From: Oribacterium sp. NK2B42
Lineage (GTDB): Bacteria; Bacillota; Clostridia; Lachnospirales; Lachnospiraceae
Assembly: GCF_000424445.1 (NCBI RefSeq)
Contig: NZ_AUJX01000005.1
Span: forward strand, 1 to 64,000
Direction: 5' to 3'
Length of the DNA stretch: 64,000 nt
The notes under the pieces are model-generated. The model ran no database searches. It saw only the letters and a program-made list of their open reading frames with translations, and had not been told where the DNA came from. Made by a program: the position numbers and the translations under genes. This document shows positions 1 through 7,417 of the stretch, piece by piece (within the stretch, counting starts at the first letter, position 1; every line of letters begins with the position of its first letter).

Positions 1-3
1 TAT

Positions 4-76
4 TCCTTCATAGCTCAGTCGGTAGAGCACGCGGCTGTTAACCGCGGTGTCGTTGGTTCAAGTCCAACTGGAGGAG
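4..76 (+). tRNA. tRNA-Asn (GTT)
   Basis: A cloverleaf is readable. The acceptor pairs TCCTTCA with TGGAGGA, the D-loop and a TTCAAGT T-loop are standard, and the anticodon is GTT. No CCA is encoded. It is the first of three closely spaced tRNA genes ending in a common terminator; the cluster may begin upstream of the window. Confidence 0.95.
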
Positions 77-80
77 TTAT

Positions 81-153
81 GCCGGTATAGCTCAGTTGGT
101 AGAGCAACTGATTTGTAATCAGTAGGTCTTCGGTTCGAGTCCGAATCCCGGCT
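81..153 (+). tRNA. tRNA-Thr (TGT)
   Basis: A cloverleaf with anticodon TGT and T-loop TTCGAGT. The acceptor pairs GCCGGTA with TCCCGGC and has one T-C mismatch at its sixth pair, which is unusual but common enough in real tRNAs. It lies 4 nt after tRNA-Asn and is presumably co-transcribed with it. Confidence 0.94.
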
Positions 154-176
154 TTTATCTTGTAAATCAAGATGAT

Positions 177-250
177 GGAACCGTAGCTCAGTTGGTTAGA
201 GCAGTCGGCTCATAACCGATCGGTCCAGGGTTCGAGTCCCCGCGGTTCCA
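177..250 (+). tRNA. tRNA-Met (CAT), elongator type
   Basis: A cloverleaf with acceptor GGAACCG/CGGTTCC and anticodon CAT. The first acceptor pair is G-C; an initiator would have a mismatch there, so an elongator tRNA-Met is favoured. A tRNA-Ile with lysidine-modified CAT cannot be fully excluded by eye. Confidence 0.9.
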
Positions 251-254
251 TTCC

Positions 255-283
255 AAGAGATGATTCAGGTCATCTCTTTTTTT
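255..283 (+). terminator. Rho-independent terminator of the tRNA cluster
   Basis: The stem AGAGATGA/TCATCTCT is followed by a run of T, 5 nt after tRNA-Met. Confidence 0.85.
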
Positions 284-390
284 ATTTTTACAATTAGGTC
301 ACTAATTTCATAGCATGTTCGCACGAGTATTCTTTTGGCAGACACCCCAGAACTGAGCAGAAGATTCTTTCCCCTACTCGATTTCTTCTT

Positions 391-468
391 TTATATCGAA
401 TGAATGGTAACAGTTCAGCCGGTGAACCATGGGGACGGGGCTCACCGGCTGAACTGTTATATCGAATG
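391..468. mobile_element. MITE-like palindromic element, copy 1, with 12-bp flanking repeats
   Basis: An 18-bp inverted repeat (408-425 and 442-459, ends TAACAGTTCAGCCGG) encloses a GGGGACGGGG core. The direct repeat TTATATCGAATG lies at 391-402 and 457-468, as expected of a target-site duplication. The same ends recur at 29279-29376 and 60602-60647. No coding capacity. The mobile interpretation is inference; the repeats are seen directly. Between 284 and 390 nothing else is recognisable. Confidence 0.6.
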
Positions 469-486
469 TGAATTAATTATGAATTG

Positions 487-513
487 TTAGCAGCTCGGCT
501 TGCAGAGTGCTAA
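487..513 (+). promoter_or_regulatory. CIRCE-like HrcA operator upstream of htpG
   Basis: The right arm GAGTGCTAA (505-513) is a perfect CIRCE half-site. The left arm TTAGCAGCT (487-495) keeps the first six bases, and the spacer is exactly 9 nt as in the consensus. It overlaps the -35 box, so HrcA binding would block polymerase and heat shock would induce htpG. Confidence 0.7.
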
Positions 514-528
514 TAACGGTGATATACT
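500..528 (+). promoter_or_regulatory. Sigma-A promoter of htpG
   Basis: The -35 box is TTGCAG (500-505), followed by a 17-nt spacer and -10 box TATACT (523-528). Transcription would begin near 535, about 30 nt before the htpG start codon. The -35 lies inside the CIRCE-like operator. Confidence 0.7.
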
Positions 529-563
529 ACATTCTATCGATTTTAGAAAAAAGAGGTGTTTAC

Positions 564-2660
564 ATGTCTAAGAAAGGTTCATTATCAATTAATTCTGAGA
601 ATATATTCCCAATCATTAAAAAATGGATGTATTCCGATCAGGATATTTTTGTTCGAGAGGTAATATCCAATGCCTGTGACGCTATCACAAAGCTTGAAAA
701 ATTAAGCCTTATCGGTGAGTTTACAAAACCGTCTGATTACAAAGGCAGAGTCGATGTTATCGTTGATTCCGATAAGCGTACAGTGACCATCAAAGATAAC
801 GGTCTCGGTATGACGGAAGAAGAAGTTGATAAATACATTAATCAAATTGCTTTTTCTGGTGCAACCGATTTCATCAATACCTATAAGGACAAGGCCAATG
901 ACGATCAGATCATAGGTCACTTCGGACTTGGTTTCTACAGTGTGTTTATGGTTTCTGATAAGGTTGAGATCGATACTCTTTCTTATAAAGAAGGTGCAAA
1001 GGCTGTTCACTGGGTTTGCAACGGCGGTACTGATTTTGAATTAACCGAAGGAAATAAGACTGATATCGGAACAGTTATCACCCTTCATCTCAATGATGAT
1101 TGTCTCAAGTATGACAATGAATGGGAGATGAGAGAGATTATTGATAAGTACTGTTCTTTCATGCCGGTTGAGATCTATATCACAAAGCTTCCAAAGGATA
1201 CAGAGACCATTGATGCTGATAAGAAGAACGATACTGACGTTGTTCTTGAGGAAATCCCTGAGAAGACAGAAACCGACAAGGATGGCAAGGAAACCAAGAC
1301 ACCTGCAAAGGTAAAGATCGAGAAGCGTCCTGTTCTTCTTAATGATACAACTCCGCTTTGGACAAAATCTCCAAGTGAGTGCAAGAAGGAAGATTACATC
1401 GATTTCTATCACAAGGTATTCCACGACTACAAAGAGCCTCTGTTCTGGATCCACCTCAATATGGATTATCCATATAACCTTAAGGGTATTCTTTACTTCC
1501 CTAAGATCAATATGGAATACGAGTCTGCCGAAGGAACCATCAAGCTCTACAACAACCAGGTGTTCGTTGCAGATAACATTAAGGAAGTTATCCCTGAGTA
1601 CCTGATGCTCCTTAAGGGTGTCATCGACTGTCCGGATCTTCCTCTCAATGTTTCAAGATCCCAGCTTCAGAATGACGGCTTCGTTAAGAAGATTTCTGAC
1701 TACATCACAAAGAAGGTTGCCGATAAGCTTTCCGGAATGTGCAAGGTGGATCGTGAGAACTACGAGAAGTATTGGGATGATATCGCACCATTCATTAAGT
1801 ATGGCTGTCTCCGTGACGAGAAATTCTGCAAGAAGATGACAGACTACATCCTCTTCAAGGACATCAACGGAAAGTATCTTGCTCTTCCTGAGTGTCTTGA
1901 AGTAAACAAGATTGATACTGAGAGTGATAATGCTGACGCAGCTTCAAATGATTCAGCTGAAACAACCGTAGAGAACACTGCAGCTTCCGAGACAAAGGAC
2001 GAAGACAACAAGGAATCTGCAGAAGCCGAAAAGGAAAAGAACAAGGTTATCTACTATGTGACCGATGCTGTACAGCAGAGTCAGTATATCGCAATGTTTA
2101 AGGAAGCCGGTAAAGATGCCGTTGTTCTTCCTGAGCGTATCGATCAGCCTTTCATTTCAGAACTTGAAGCAAAGAATCATGGGGTTCACTTCAGAAGAAT
2201 CGATGCCGACCTTACCGATGAGTTCAAGGCTGAAGTTTCAGAGGATGAGCAGAAGAACCTTGACGAACAGTCAAAAACTCTTGAAACAGAAATAAGAACA
2301 GCAACAAAGAAGGAAACCCTTACTGTTAAGCTTCAGAAGATGACTCAGGCTAAGACAGCAGCCATGCTTTCTATCTCAGAAGAAGGCCGTCGTATGAACG
2401 ACATGATGAAGATGTATGCTATGCAGGGCATGGGTATGGCCGATATGCCGGTTCAGGAAACTCTTATCCTTAACACAGAGCATCCTCTTGTAAAGTATCT
2501 TATGGAGAACGGCAAGGATGAGGCAAAGAAAGAGACTATCGATCTCATTTCAGAACAGCTTTACGATCTTGCAAGAATCCAGCAGTCACCGCTTCCTGCA
2601 GAAGAGATGACACAGTTCATTGAGAGATCAAATGACATACTTCTCAAGATGGCAGAATAA
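564..2660 (+). CDS. htpG: Molecular chaperone HtpG (Hsp90 family)
   Basis: A cytosolic ATP-dependent chaperone of 698 aa. The N-terminal GHKL ATPase domain shows the N-box (SNACDAI), DNGLGM and GHFGLGFYS motifs. The middle and C-terminal domains follow, including the NVSRSQLQ stretch. It is longer than the usual roughly 625 aa because of two charged insertions: a Lys/Glu/Asp-rich loop near residues 205-245 and an acidic Ser/Glu/Ala linker near 455-500. The start at 564 follows AGAGGTG with good spacing and lies downstream of the predicted transcription start, so an in-frame upstream extension from 507 is rejected. A promoter with a CIRCE-like operator points to HrcA heat-shock control. Confidence 0.97.
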   Translation: MSKKGSLSINSENIFPIIKKWMYSDQDIFVREVISNACDAITKLEKLSLIGEFTKPSDYKGRVDVIVDSDKRTVTIKDNGLGMTEEEVDKYINQIAFSGATDFINTYKDKANDDQIIGHFGLGFYSVFMVSDKVEIDTLSYKEGAKAVHWVCNGGTDFELTEGNKTDIGTVITLHLNDDCLKYDNEWEMREIIDKYCSFMPVEIYITKLPKDTETIDADKKNDTDVVLEEIPEKTETDKDGKETKTPAKVKIEKRPVLLNDTTPLWTKSPSECKKEDYIDFYHKVFHDYKEPLFWIHLNMDYPYNLKGILYFPKINMEYESAEGTIKLYNNQVFVADNIKEVIPEYLMLLKGVIDCPDLPLNVSRSQLQNDGFVKKISDYITKKVADKLSGMCKVDRENYEKYWDDIAPFIKYGCLRDEKFCKKMTDYILFKDINGKYLALPECLEVNKIDTESDNADAASNDSAETTVENTAASETKDEDNKESAEAEKEKNKVIYYVTDAVQQSQYIAMFKEAGKDAVVLPERIDQPFISELEAKNHGVHFRRIDADLTDEFKAEVSEDEQKNLDEQSKTLETEIRTATKKETLTVKLQKMTQAKTAAMLSISEEGRRMNDMMKMYAMQGMGMADMPVQETLILNTEHPLVKYLMENGKDEAKKETIDLISEQLYDLARIQQSPLPAEEMTQFIERSNDILLKMAE

Positions 2661-2726
2661 ATGTCAATGCAATATAATTCCAAATTAGTGTTTTAAATTC
2701 AGAAATATTACAGCGCTTTTACCGTC

Positions 2727-2755
2727 TTGACGGAAATATTTGCATTTAATATAAT
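2727..2755 (+). promoter_or_regulatory. Strong sigma-A promoter ahead of purE
   Basis: TTGACG (2727-2732), a 17-nt spacer and a consensus TATAAT (2750-2755). The transcript would begin near 2762 and run through a small ORF and a terminator hairpin before reaching purE. Confidence 0.75.
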
Positions 2756-2800
2756 TTTGAGTGTTATCGTTACAAGATTACGTTGAAAGGAATTGTAAGG

Positions 2801-2968
2801 ATGAAGCGAATGGGATTTTTAGATACTGTTCACTGTAAAGCATATTCTGCCCTCGTATCCTCAAGTCAGGCTGTTCTTCCTGCGATTTTCTGTGAGTCTG
2901 TTTTCGTGTGTGATATTTCCATCGGAAATAGTGTAATCTGCCGTAATGCAATCAATAATATAGTGTAA
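2801..2968 (+). CDS. Possible 55-aa leader ORF upstream of purE
   Basis: A small ORF starting ATGAAGCG, with GAAAGG 10 nt upstream. It lies between a consensus promoter and a terminator hairpin and ends 4 nt before that hairpin. The product is hydrophobic in the middle (LVSSSQAVLPAIF) with several Cys; no family is recognised. A leader peptide controlling read-through is conceivable, but the ORF could be chance. Confidence 0.25.
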   Translation: MKRMGFLDTVHCKAYSALVSSSQAVLPAIFCESVFVCDISIGNSVICRNAINNIV

Positions 2969-2971
2969 CCT

Positions 2972-3003
2972 AAGGGGAACAGCTTTATGCTGTTCCCCTT
3001 TTT
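2972..3003 (+). terminator. Terminator/attenuator hairpin between promoter and purE
   Basis: A perfect 12-bp stem (AAGGGGAACAGC and its complement) with a 5-nt loop and a short T run. It lies after a strong promoter and 24 nt before the purE start, so it may attenuate purE. It could instead simply end the small leader transcript. Confidence 0.7.
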
Positions 3004-3026
3004 AGTGCATAAGTCAAAGGAGAATT

Positions 3027-3518
3027 ATGAGAAAAGTTGCTGTCATCATGGGAAGCGATTCAGATCTTCCCGTTGTAGAAAAAGGCATTTCCGTACTTAA
3101 GGATTATGGGGTTCCTGTAGAAGTACATGTTTACAGTGCCCACAGAACTCCGGAAGAAGCCGCCGAGTTTTCAAAATCTGCAAGAAAGAACGGTTTTGGT
3201 GTCATCATTGCCGCAGCAGGCATGGCTGCACATCTTGCAGGTGCCATTGCAGCCAACACAACACTTCCTGTCATAGGAATCCCCTGTTCTTCCAAGGTCC
3301 TTGAGGGAATGGATGCACTTCTTTCCACAGTTATGATGCCACCGGGAATTCCTGTTGCCACAGTTGGTGTTAATACAGCTAAGAACGCAGCTCTTCTTGC
3401 AATAGAAATACTTGCGGTGGAAGATGAGAGTCTTGCCGAAAAGCTCCAGGCCGAACGTGATGAAAATCACAAAAAAATCATAGAAAAAAACGCAGCCATA
3501 GAAGCTCAATTTAATTGA
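3027..3518 (+). CDS. purE: N5-carboxyaminoimidazole ribonucleotide mutase PurE
   Basis: A cytosolic enzyme converting N5-CAIR to CAIR in de novo purine synthesis. The 163 aa match the class I family length. The N-terminal GSDSDLP phosphate-binding motif, the YSAHRTPE segment with the catalytic His, and the central AAAGMAAHLAG loop are present. AAAGGAG precedes the ATG. It opens a run of purine genes. Its usual partner purK, which makes the substrate, is not in the window; class I PurE needs PurK, so that gene should be elsewhere. Confidence 0.96.
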   Translation: MRKVAVIMGSDSDLPVVEKGISVLKDYGVPVEVHVYSAHRTPEEAAEFSKSARKNGFGVIIAAAGMAAHLAGAIAANTTLPVIGIPCSSKVLEGMDALLSTVMMPPGIPVATVGVNTAKNAALLAIEILAVEDESLAEKLQAERDENHKKIIEKNAAIEAQFN

Positions 3519-3557
3519 TCTTCACTTTATCTGCATTAAAAGCTACTGTGCAACCAC

Positions 3558-3575
3558 TTTTAAACCGGTTTAAAA
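3558..3575. promoter_or_regulatory. Perfect 18-bp palindrome between purE and purF
   Basis: TTTTAAACCGGTTTAAAA is perfectly symmetric around a central CG, the form of many LacI-family operators. It lies about 85 nt upstream of purF. A shorter AAAACCGGTTTT occurs at 49156-49167 ahead of the sugar ATPase gene. The regulator is unknown. Confidence 0.4.
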
Positions 3576-3659
3576 ATGAGCGTACACATTAGCTGACAGA
3601 TGTTTACAAGATGTAAGCATTAATCAACCACATAACAGTTTTAATTATTAAGGAGATTT

Positions 3660-5159
3660 ATGGGTAAACTTCATGAGGAGTGCGGTGTTTTTGGCATTTA
3701 CTCAAAAACCACCAAACCATTGGCGCGTCTTACATACTACGCACTTTATGCCCTGCAGCACAGAGGTCAGGAATCTGCAGGTATTGTTGTTAACGATGAG
3801 GGAATTTTCCGTTTCCGCCGTGAACTCGGTCTCGTAAGTGAGGCTATGCCGAACAGCGAGATAGAACGTCTCGGAAACGGTCAGATAGCTGTTGGTCACG
3901 TGCGTTATGCAACCAGCGGAATCACAAATCGTATCAACACTCAGCCTATCGTTGTGAATCATGTAAAAGGCCGTATGGCTCTTTGTCACAACGGCAATCT
4001 TGTAAATTCTTATGAGCTCCGTTCAGAGCTCGAAATGAACGGCTGTATCTTCCAGTCAACTACGGATACAGAAGCTATATCTTACATTATAACGAGAGAA
4101 CGTATCAAAACCGGTTCCATAGAGCAGGCTGTCAACAACGCTCTTGATAAACTGCATGGTGCTTATTCTCTTGTGATAATGTCTCCTTCCAAGCTTATAG
4201 CGGCGAGAGATGAGCATGGTTTCCATCCTCTCTGTTTCGGAAAACTCGAGGATGGTTCCGTGGTTTTTGCCAGTGAGTCCTGTGCCATTGAGTCAGTAGG
4301 CGGAAAGCTGGTTCGGGATGTAGAGCCGGGAGAGATCATAGTTGTAGACCACAACGGAATCCGCTCTATAAAAGATCACTGCAATAAAGTAAAGCGCTCC
4401 ATGTGCGTTTTTGAATATATCTATTTCGCACGTCCTGATTCGGTTCTTGACGGTGCCTCAGTTCATGAGGCGAGAGTGCAGGCCGGTCGTTTTCTTGCCC
4501 AGGAACACCCCGTTGACGCAGATGTAGTCATAGGTGTACCGGATTCCGGTCTGGACGCTGCAGTCGGTTATTCAAGAGAGTCAGGAATTCCTTACGGTAT
4601 CGGACTTCTCAAGAACAAATACATCGGTCGTACTTTCATCGCTCCGGGTCAGACTGAGCGTGAAAATCTGGTTCGTATCAAGCTTAACGCCATCCGATCC
4701 GAGATTGAAGGAAAGCGTGTGATCCTGGTAGATGACTCCATCGTCCGCGGAACCACCAGTGAACGTCTGGTTCGCATAGTGAGAGAAGCCGGAGCAAAGG
4801 AAGTTCACATGCGTATAACGGCACCTCCATTTATGAACCCCTGCTACTACGGCATAGACATTGACTCCCGTGACAACCTCATCGCCTGTCATCATTCGGT
4901 GGAAGAAACCGCAAAGATCATCGGTGCCGATTCACTGGGATATATATCAGTTGAGAATGTCATCAGGATAGCAGATCCCACAGGCCTAAAGGGCTTCTGT
5001 ACCGCCTGCTTCGACGGAAAGTATCCTACTGAGATTCCTTCCGTAACTTCAAAGAACCGTTTTGAGGAGAAGATTTCAAAGGATTGGAAAGACAGACATA
5101 CCGTTAAGTCTTCGGACAGAGTTCCGGAAGGTGAATATATCGAGAAGTTTGAATACTGA
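3660..5159 (+). CDS. purF: Amidophosphoribosyltransferase PurF
   Basis: Catalyses the committed step of purine synthesis: PRPP plus glutamine to phosphoribosylamine. 499 aa. The N-terminal class II glutaminase domain begins after a short propeptide: the sequence MGKLHEE is followed by CGVFGIY, so Cys8 would become the N-terminal nucleophile after processing, as in the Bacillus-type enzyme. The C-terminal phosphoribosyltransferase domain carries the PRPP loop VILVDDSIVRGTTS. Cysteines in CVFEYIYFARPDS, CHHSV and GFCTACFDGKYP fit the Bacillus-type 4Fe-4S cluster that makes the enzyme oxygen-sensitive. Start preceded by AAGGAG. Confidence 0.97.
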   Translation: MGKLHEECGVFGIYSKTTKPLARLTYYALYALQHRGQESAGIVVNDEGIFRFRRELGLVSEAMPNSEIERLGNGQIAVGHVRYATSGITNRINTQPIVVNHVKGRMALCHNGNLVNSYELRSELEMNGCIFQSTTDTEAISYIITRERIKTGSIEQAVNNALDKLHGAYSLVIMSPSKLIAARDEHGFHPLCFGKLEDGSVVFASESCAIESVGGKLVRDVEPGEIIVVDHNGIRSIKDHCNKVKRSMCVFEYIYFARPDSVLDGASVHEARVQAGRFLAQEHPVDADVVIGVPDSGLDAAVGYSRESGIPYGIGLLKNKYIGRTFIAPGQTERENLVRIKLNAIRSEIEGKRVILVDDSIVRGTTSERLVRIVREAGAKEVHMRITAPPFMNPCYYGIDIDSRDNLIACHHSVEETAKIIGADSLGYISVENVIRIADPTGLKGFCTACFDGKYPTEIPSVTSKNRFEEKISKDWKDRHTVKSSDRVPEGEYIEKFEY

Positions 5160-5271
5160 TAGCAAACTTTGATTTCTTATCAAATTATCCGTTTTTTTAC
5201 AAGCTTAACTATGGCGTCAGGATTTAATCCTTTGGAATATAAAAAATGACGCCTCATATAAAGGAGTAATC

Positions 5272-6321
5272 ATGAATACAAAGAGCTATAGCGAAGCATA
5301 CAAGGATGCAGGTGTTGATATCACAGCCGGATACAAATCCGTTGAGCTTATGAAACAGTACGTAGCAAGAACCATGACTGAGGGCGTTTGTTCGGGTCTC
5401 GGCGGTTTCGGCGGACTGTTCGAGCTTCCCGAGGGTTATAAGCACCCCGTTCTTGTTTCGGGAACCGACGGTGTAGGAACAAAGCTTAAGATTTCATTCC
5501 TTATGGAGAAATATGACACTGTTGGTATCGACTGTGTTGCCATGTGTGTGAATGATGTCATCTGCTGCGGTGCGAAGCCGCTTTTCTTCCTTGACTACAT
5601 TGCCTGCGGCAAGAATGTTCCTGAGAAGATTGCAGACATAGTTAAGGGTGTTGCAGAGGGCTGCGTACAGAGTGACAGTGCCCTCGTAGGCGGCGAGACT
5701 GCAGAGATGCCTGGCTTCTATCCTGAAGATGAGTTCGACCTTGCAGGTTTCTCCGTTGGTATCGTTGATAAGGAAAATATCATCGACAACAACTCTATGA
5801 AGGAGGGTGATGTGGTAATCGCCCTTCCAAGCTCCGGTGTTCATTCCAACGGTTTCTCACTGGTGAGAAAGGTTTTCGATATCGATAACATCAGTAAAGA
5901 AGAACTTACAAAGCCACTTGCAGGGCTTAACGGAAAGTCTCTCGGCGAAGCACTTCTCACTCCGACAGTCATCTACGTAAAACCGATTTTAAAGCTTCTT
6001 GAGAATGTTACGGTCAAAGGCATTAGCCACATCACAGGCGGCGGCTTCTACGAGAATATCCCAAGATCCATCCCTGACGGCTTCGGTGCAAAGATAAAAA
6101 TGGATGATGTTAAGGTTCTTCCTATATTCAAGCTCATTCAGAAGACCGGCGACATCTCAACCCGTGATATGTTCAATACCTACAACATGGGCGTCGGTAT
6201 GAGTGTTGTGGTTGCTAAAGAGGATGAAGTAAAGGCCATCGAGGTACTTAAAGCGAATGGAGTTGAGGCATATCACCTTGGTGAAATTGTTAAATCCGAG
6301 GACAAGGTAATTCTTGAATAG
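5272..6321 (+). CDS. purM: Phosphoribosylformylglycinamidine cyclo-ligase PurM (AIR synthetase)
   Basis: ATP-dependent ring closure of FGAM to AIR. 349 aa, normal family length. Signatures include the DGVGTKL motif, [11 protein letters not shown] and the C-terminal half with [20 protein letters not shown] lies 6 nt before the ATG. About 110 nt separate it from purF and no terminator is visible, so co-transcription is possible. Confidence 0.97.
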   Translation: MNTKSYSEAYKDAGVDITAGYKSVELMKQYVARTMTEGVCSGLGGFGGLFELPEGYKHPVLVSGTDGVGTKLKISFLMEKYDTVGIDCVAMCVNDVICCGAKPLFFLDYIACGKNVPEKIADIVKGVAEGCVQSDSALVGGETAEMPGFYPEDEFDLAGFSVGIVDKENIIDNNSMKEGDVVIALPSSGVHSNGFSLVRKVFDIDNISKEELTKPLAGLNGKSLGEALLTPTVIYVKPILKLLENVTVKGISHITGGGFYENIPRSIPDGFGAKIKMDDVKVLPIFKLIQKTGDISTRDMFNTYNMGVGMSVVVAKEDEVKAIEVLKANGVEAYHLGEIVKSEDKVILE

Positions 6322-6340
6322 TATTCAGTCCTGATACTAT

Positions 6341-6402
6341 AGCCGGTTAGATATGCATCTGTGTGTCATCTATATAAAGCTCAAAAAACAGCGTTAATAG
6401 GT
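6341..6402. repeat. Dispersed intergenic repeat, copy A
   Basis: A stretch of about 60 nt starting AGCCGGTTAGATATGC and ending near AAAACAGCGTTAATAG. A similar stretch with the same start and end motifs is at 15251-15311, and a shorter match begins at 46706. It lies upstream of purO, well apart from the coding sequence. Function unknown. Confidence 0.4.
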
Positions 6403-6559
6403 GAAGAGATCCAGATGTATGATCTTTACCTTGTATTTCTTTAAGTATCAGATCAGTACTTCTTAAAGTTAAAGGCATCTATCGATTATCTAATGTTTAC
6501 ATGCAAAGGTCAGAATACTGTCCTATGCATCCTATATCTATGATTTTGGGAGGAAAATT

Positions 6560-7285
6560 ATGGCAACATATGATGTAGCAAATCTTGGCGAGCTTCTGAA
6601 AAATAACGAATATCCGGGTCGCGGTATCGTTATAGGTAAATCAGAGGATGGAAGATCCATCGCAATCGCATATTTCATTATGGGTCGCTCAGCGAACTCA
6701 AGAAACCGTGTGTTCACAGAGGATGGTGACACAGTGACCATTTATCCTGCTGATTCCAGCAAGGTTGAGGATCCGAGCCTCATCATTTACAGCCCCATAA
6801 GAAAGATCGGTGACAACCTCATCGTTACTAACGGCGATCAGACGGATACCATCTATGATTTTATGAAAGACGGAAATACCTTTGAGGAAGCTCTTGAGAC
6901 CAGAGAGTTTGAGCCTGACGGTCCTAACTGGACTCCGAGAATCAGCGGTGTTGTTACCCTTGACGAGTCAGAAAGCTACAAAATGTCCATCCTTAAGTCA
7001 CAGGACGCTGACGGTACAGACTGTGCGCGATATACATTTTCCTACAAACTCCAGAATGGTCTCGGACATTTCATTCACACCTACAAGGAGAATGGCAATC
7101 CTATCCCTACCTTCGAGGGTGAGCCTGAGCGTGTAGCCATCCCCAATACAGCAGAGGAGCTTAAGCAGCTTATCTGGAACAACTTAAATGAAGATAACAA
7201 AATCTCACTTTATGTTCGCTATATAGATGTTACCGGCAGAAGCATTGAAAATAAAATGGTTAATAAATTTGAGAAGGTAAACTGA
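6560..7285 (+). CDS. purO: IMP cyclohydrolase, archaeal PurO type
   Basis: Expected to close the final ring, FAICAR to IMP. 241 aa of the IMP_cyclohyd (PurO-like) family, recognised from the N-terminal NEYPGRGIVIGKSEDG and AYFIMGRSANSRNRVF segments. It sits directly before a purH gene that lacks the bacterial cyclohydrolase (MGS-like) domain, which supports the assignment: the two single-domain proteins replace bifunctional PurH. GGGAGGA precedes the start. Family recognition is by memory of the motif, so activity is inferred. Confidence 0.88.
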   Translation: MATYDVANLGELLKNNEYPGRGIVIGKSEDGRSIAIAYFIMGRSANSRNRVFTEDGDTVTIYPADSSKVEDPSLIIYSPIRKIGDNLIVTNGDQTDTIYDFMKDGNTFEEALETREFEPDGPNWTPRISGVVTLDESESYKMSILKSQDADGTDCARYTFSYKLQNGLGHFIHTYKENGNPIPTFEGEPERVAIPNTAEELKQLIWNNLNEDNKISLYVRYIDVTGRSIENKMVNKFEKVN

Positions 7286-7417
7286 CAGTGACAAATCAAA
7301 TTAACATCTTTACGTCATAATAAATGATGAAATTTGAGTCTGCGGTGAAGCCGATCAGATTAAAATCCTTATGCCAGAAAAAACTAAGATAATCCAGCGT
7401 TTACAGAGGAGAACACT

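Noticed and set aside
408-459. GGGGACGG palindromes as CRISPR repeats
   Set aside because: They are singly dispersed, not regularly spaced with spacers, and no cas genes are present.
507-563. Upstream extension of htpG
   Set aside because: It would start upstream of the predicted transcription start and overlap the CIRCE-like operator; the start at 564 has a ribosome site and matches the family N-terminus.
1041-1454. Antisense open frames inside htpG, purL, glmS and others
   Set aside because: They lie opposite clearly conserved genes, lack ribosome sites and show no recognisable family; they are by-products of codon usage.
2661-2800. Purine riboswitch before purE
   Set aside because: The conserved purine aptamer loops and the three-way junction sequence are not visible in the leader.
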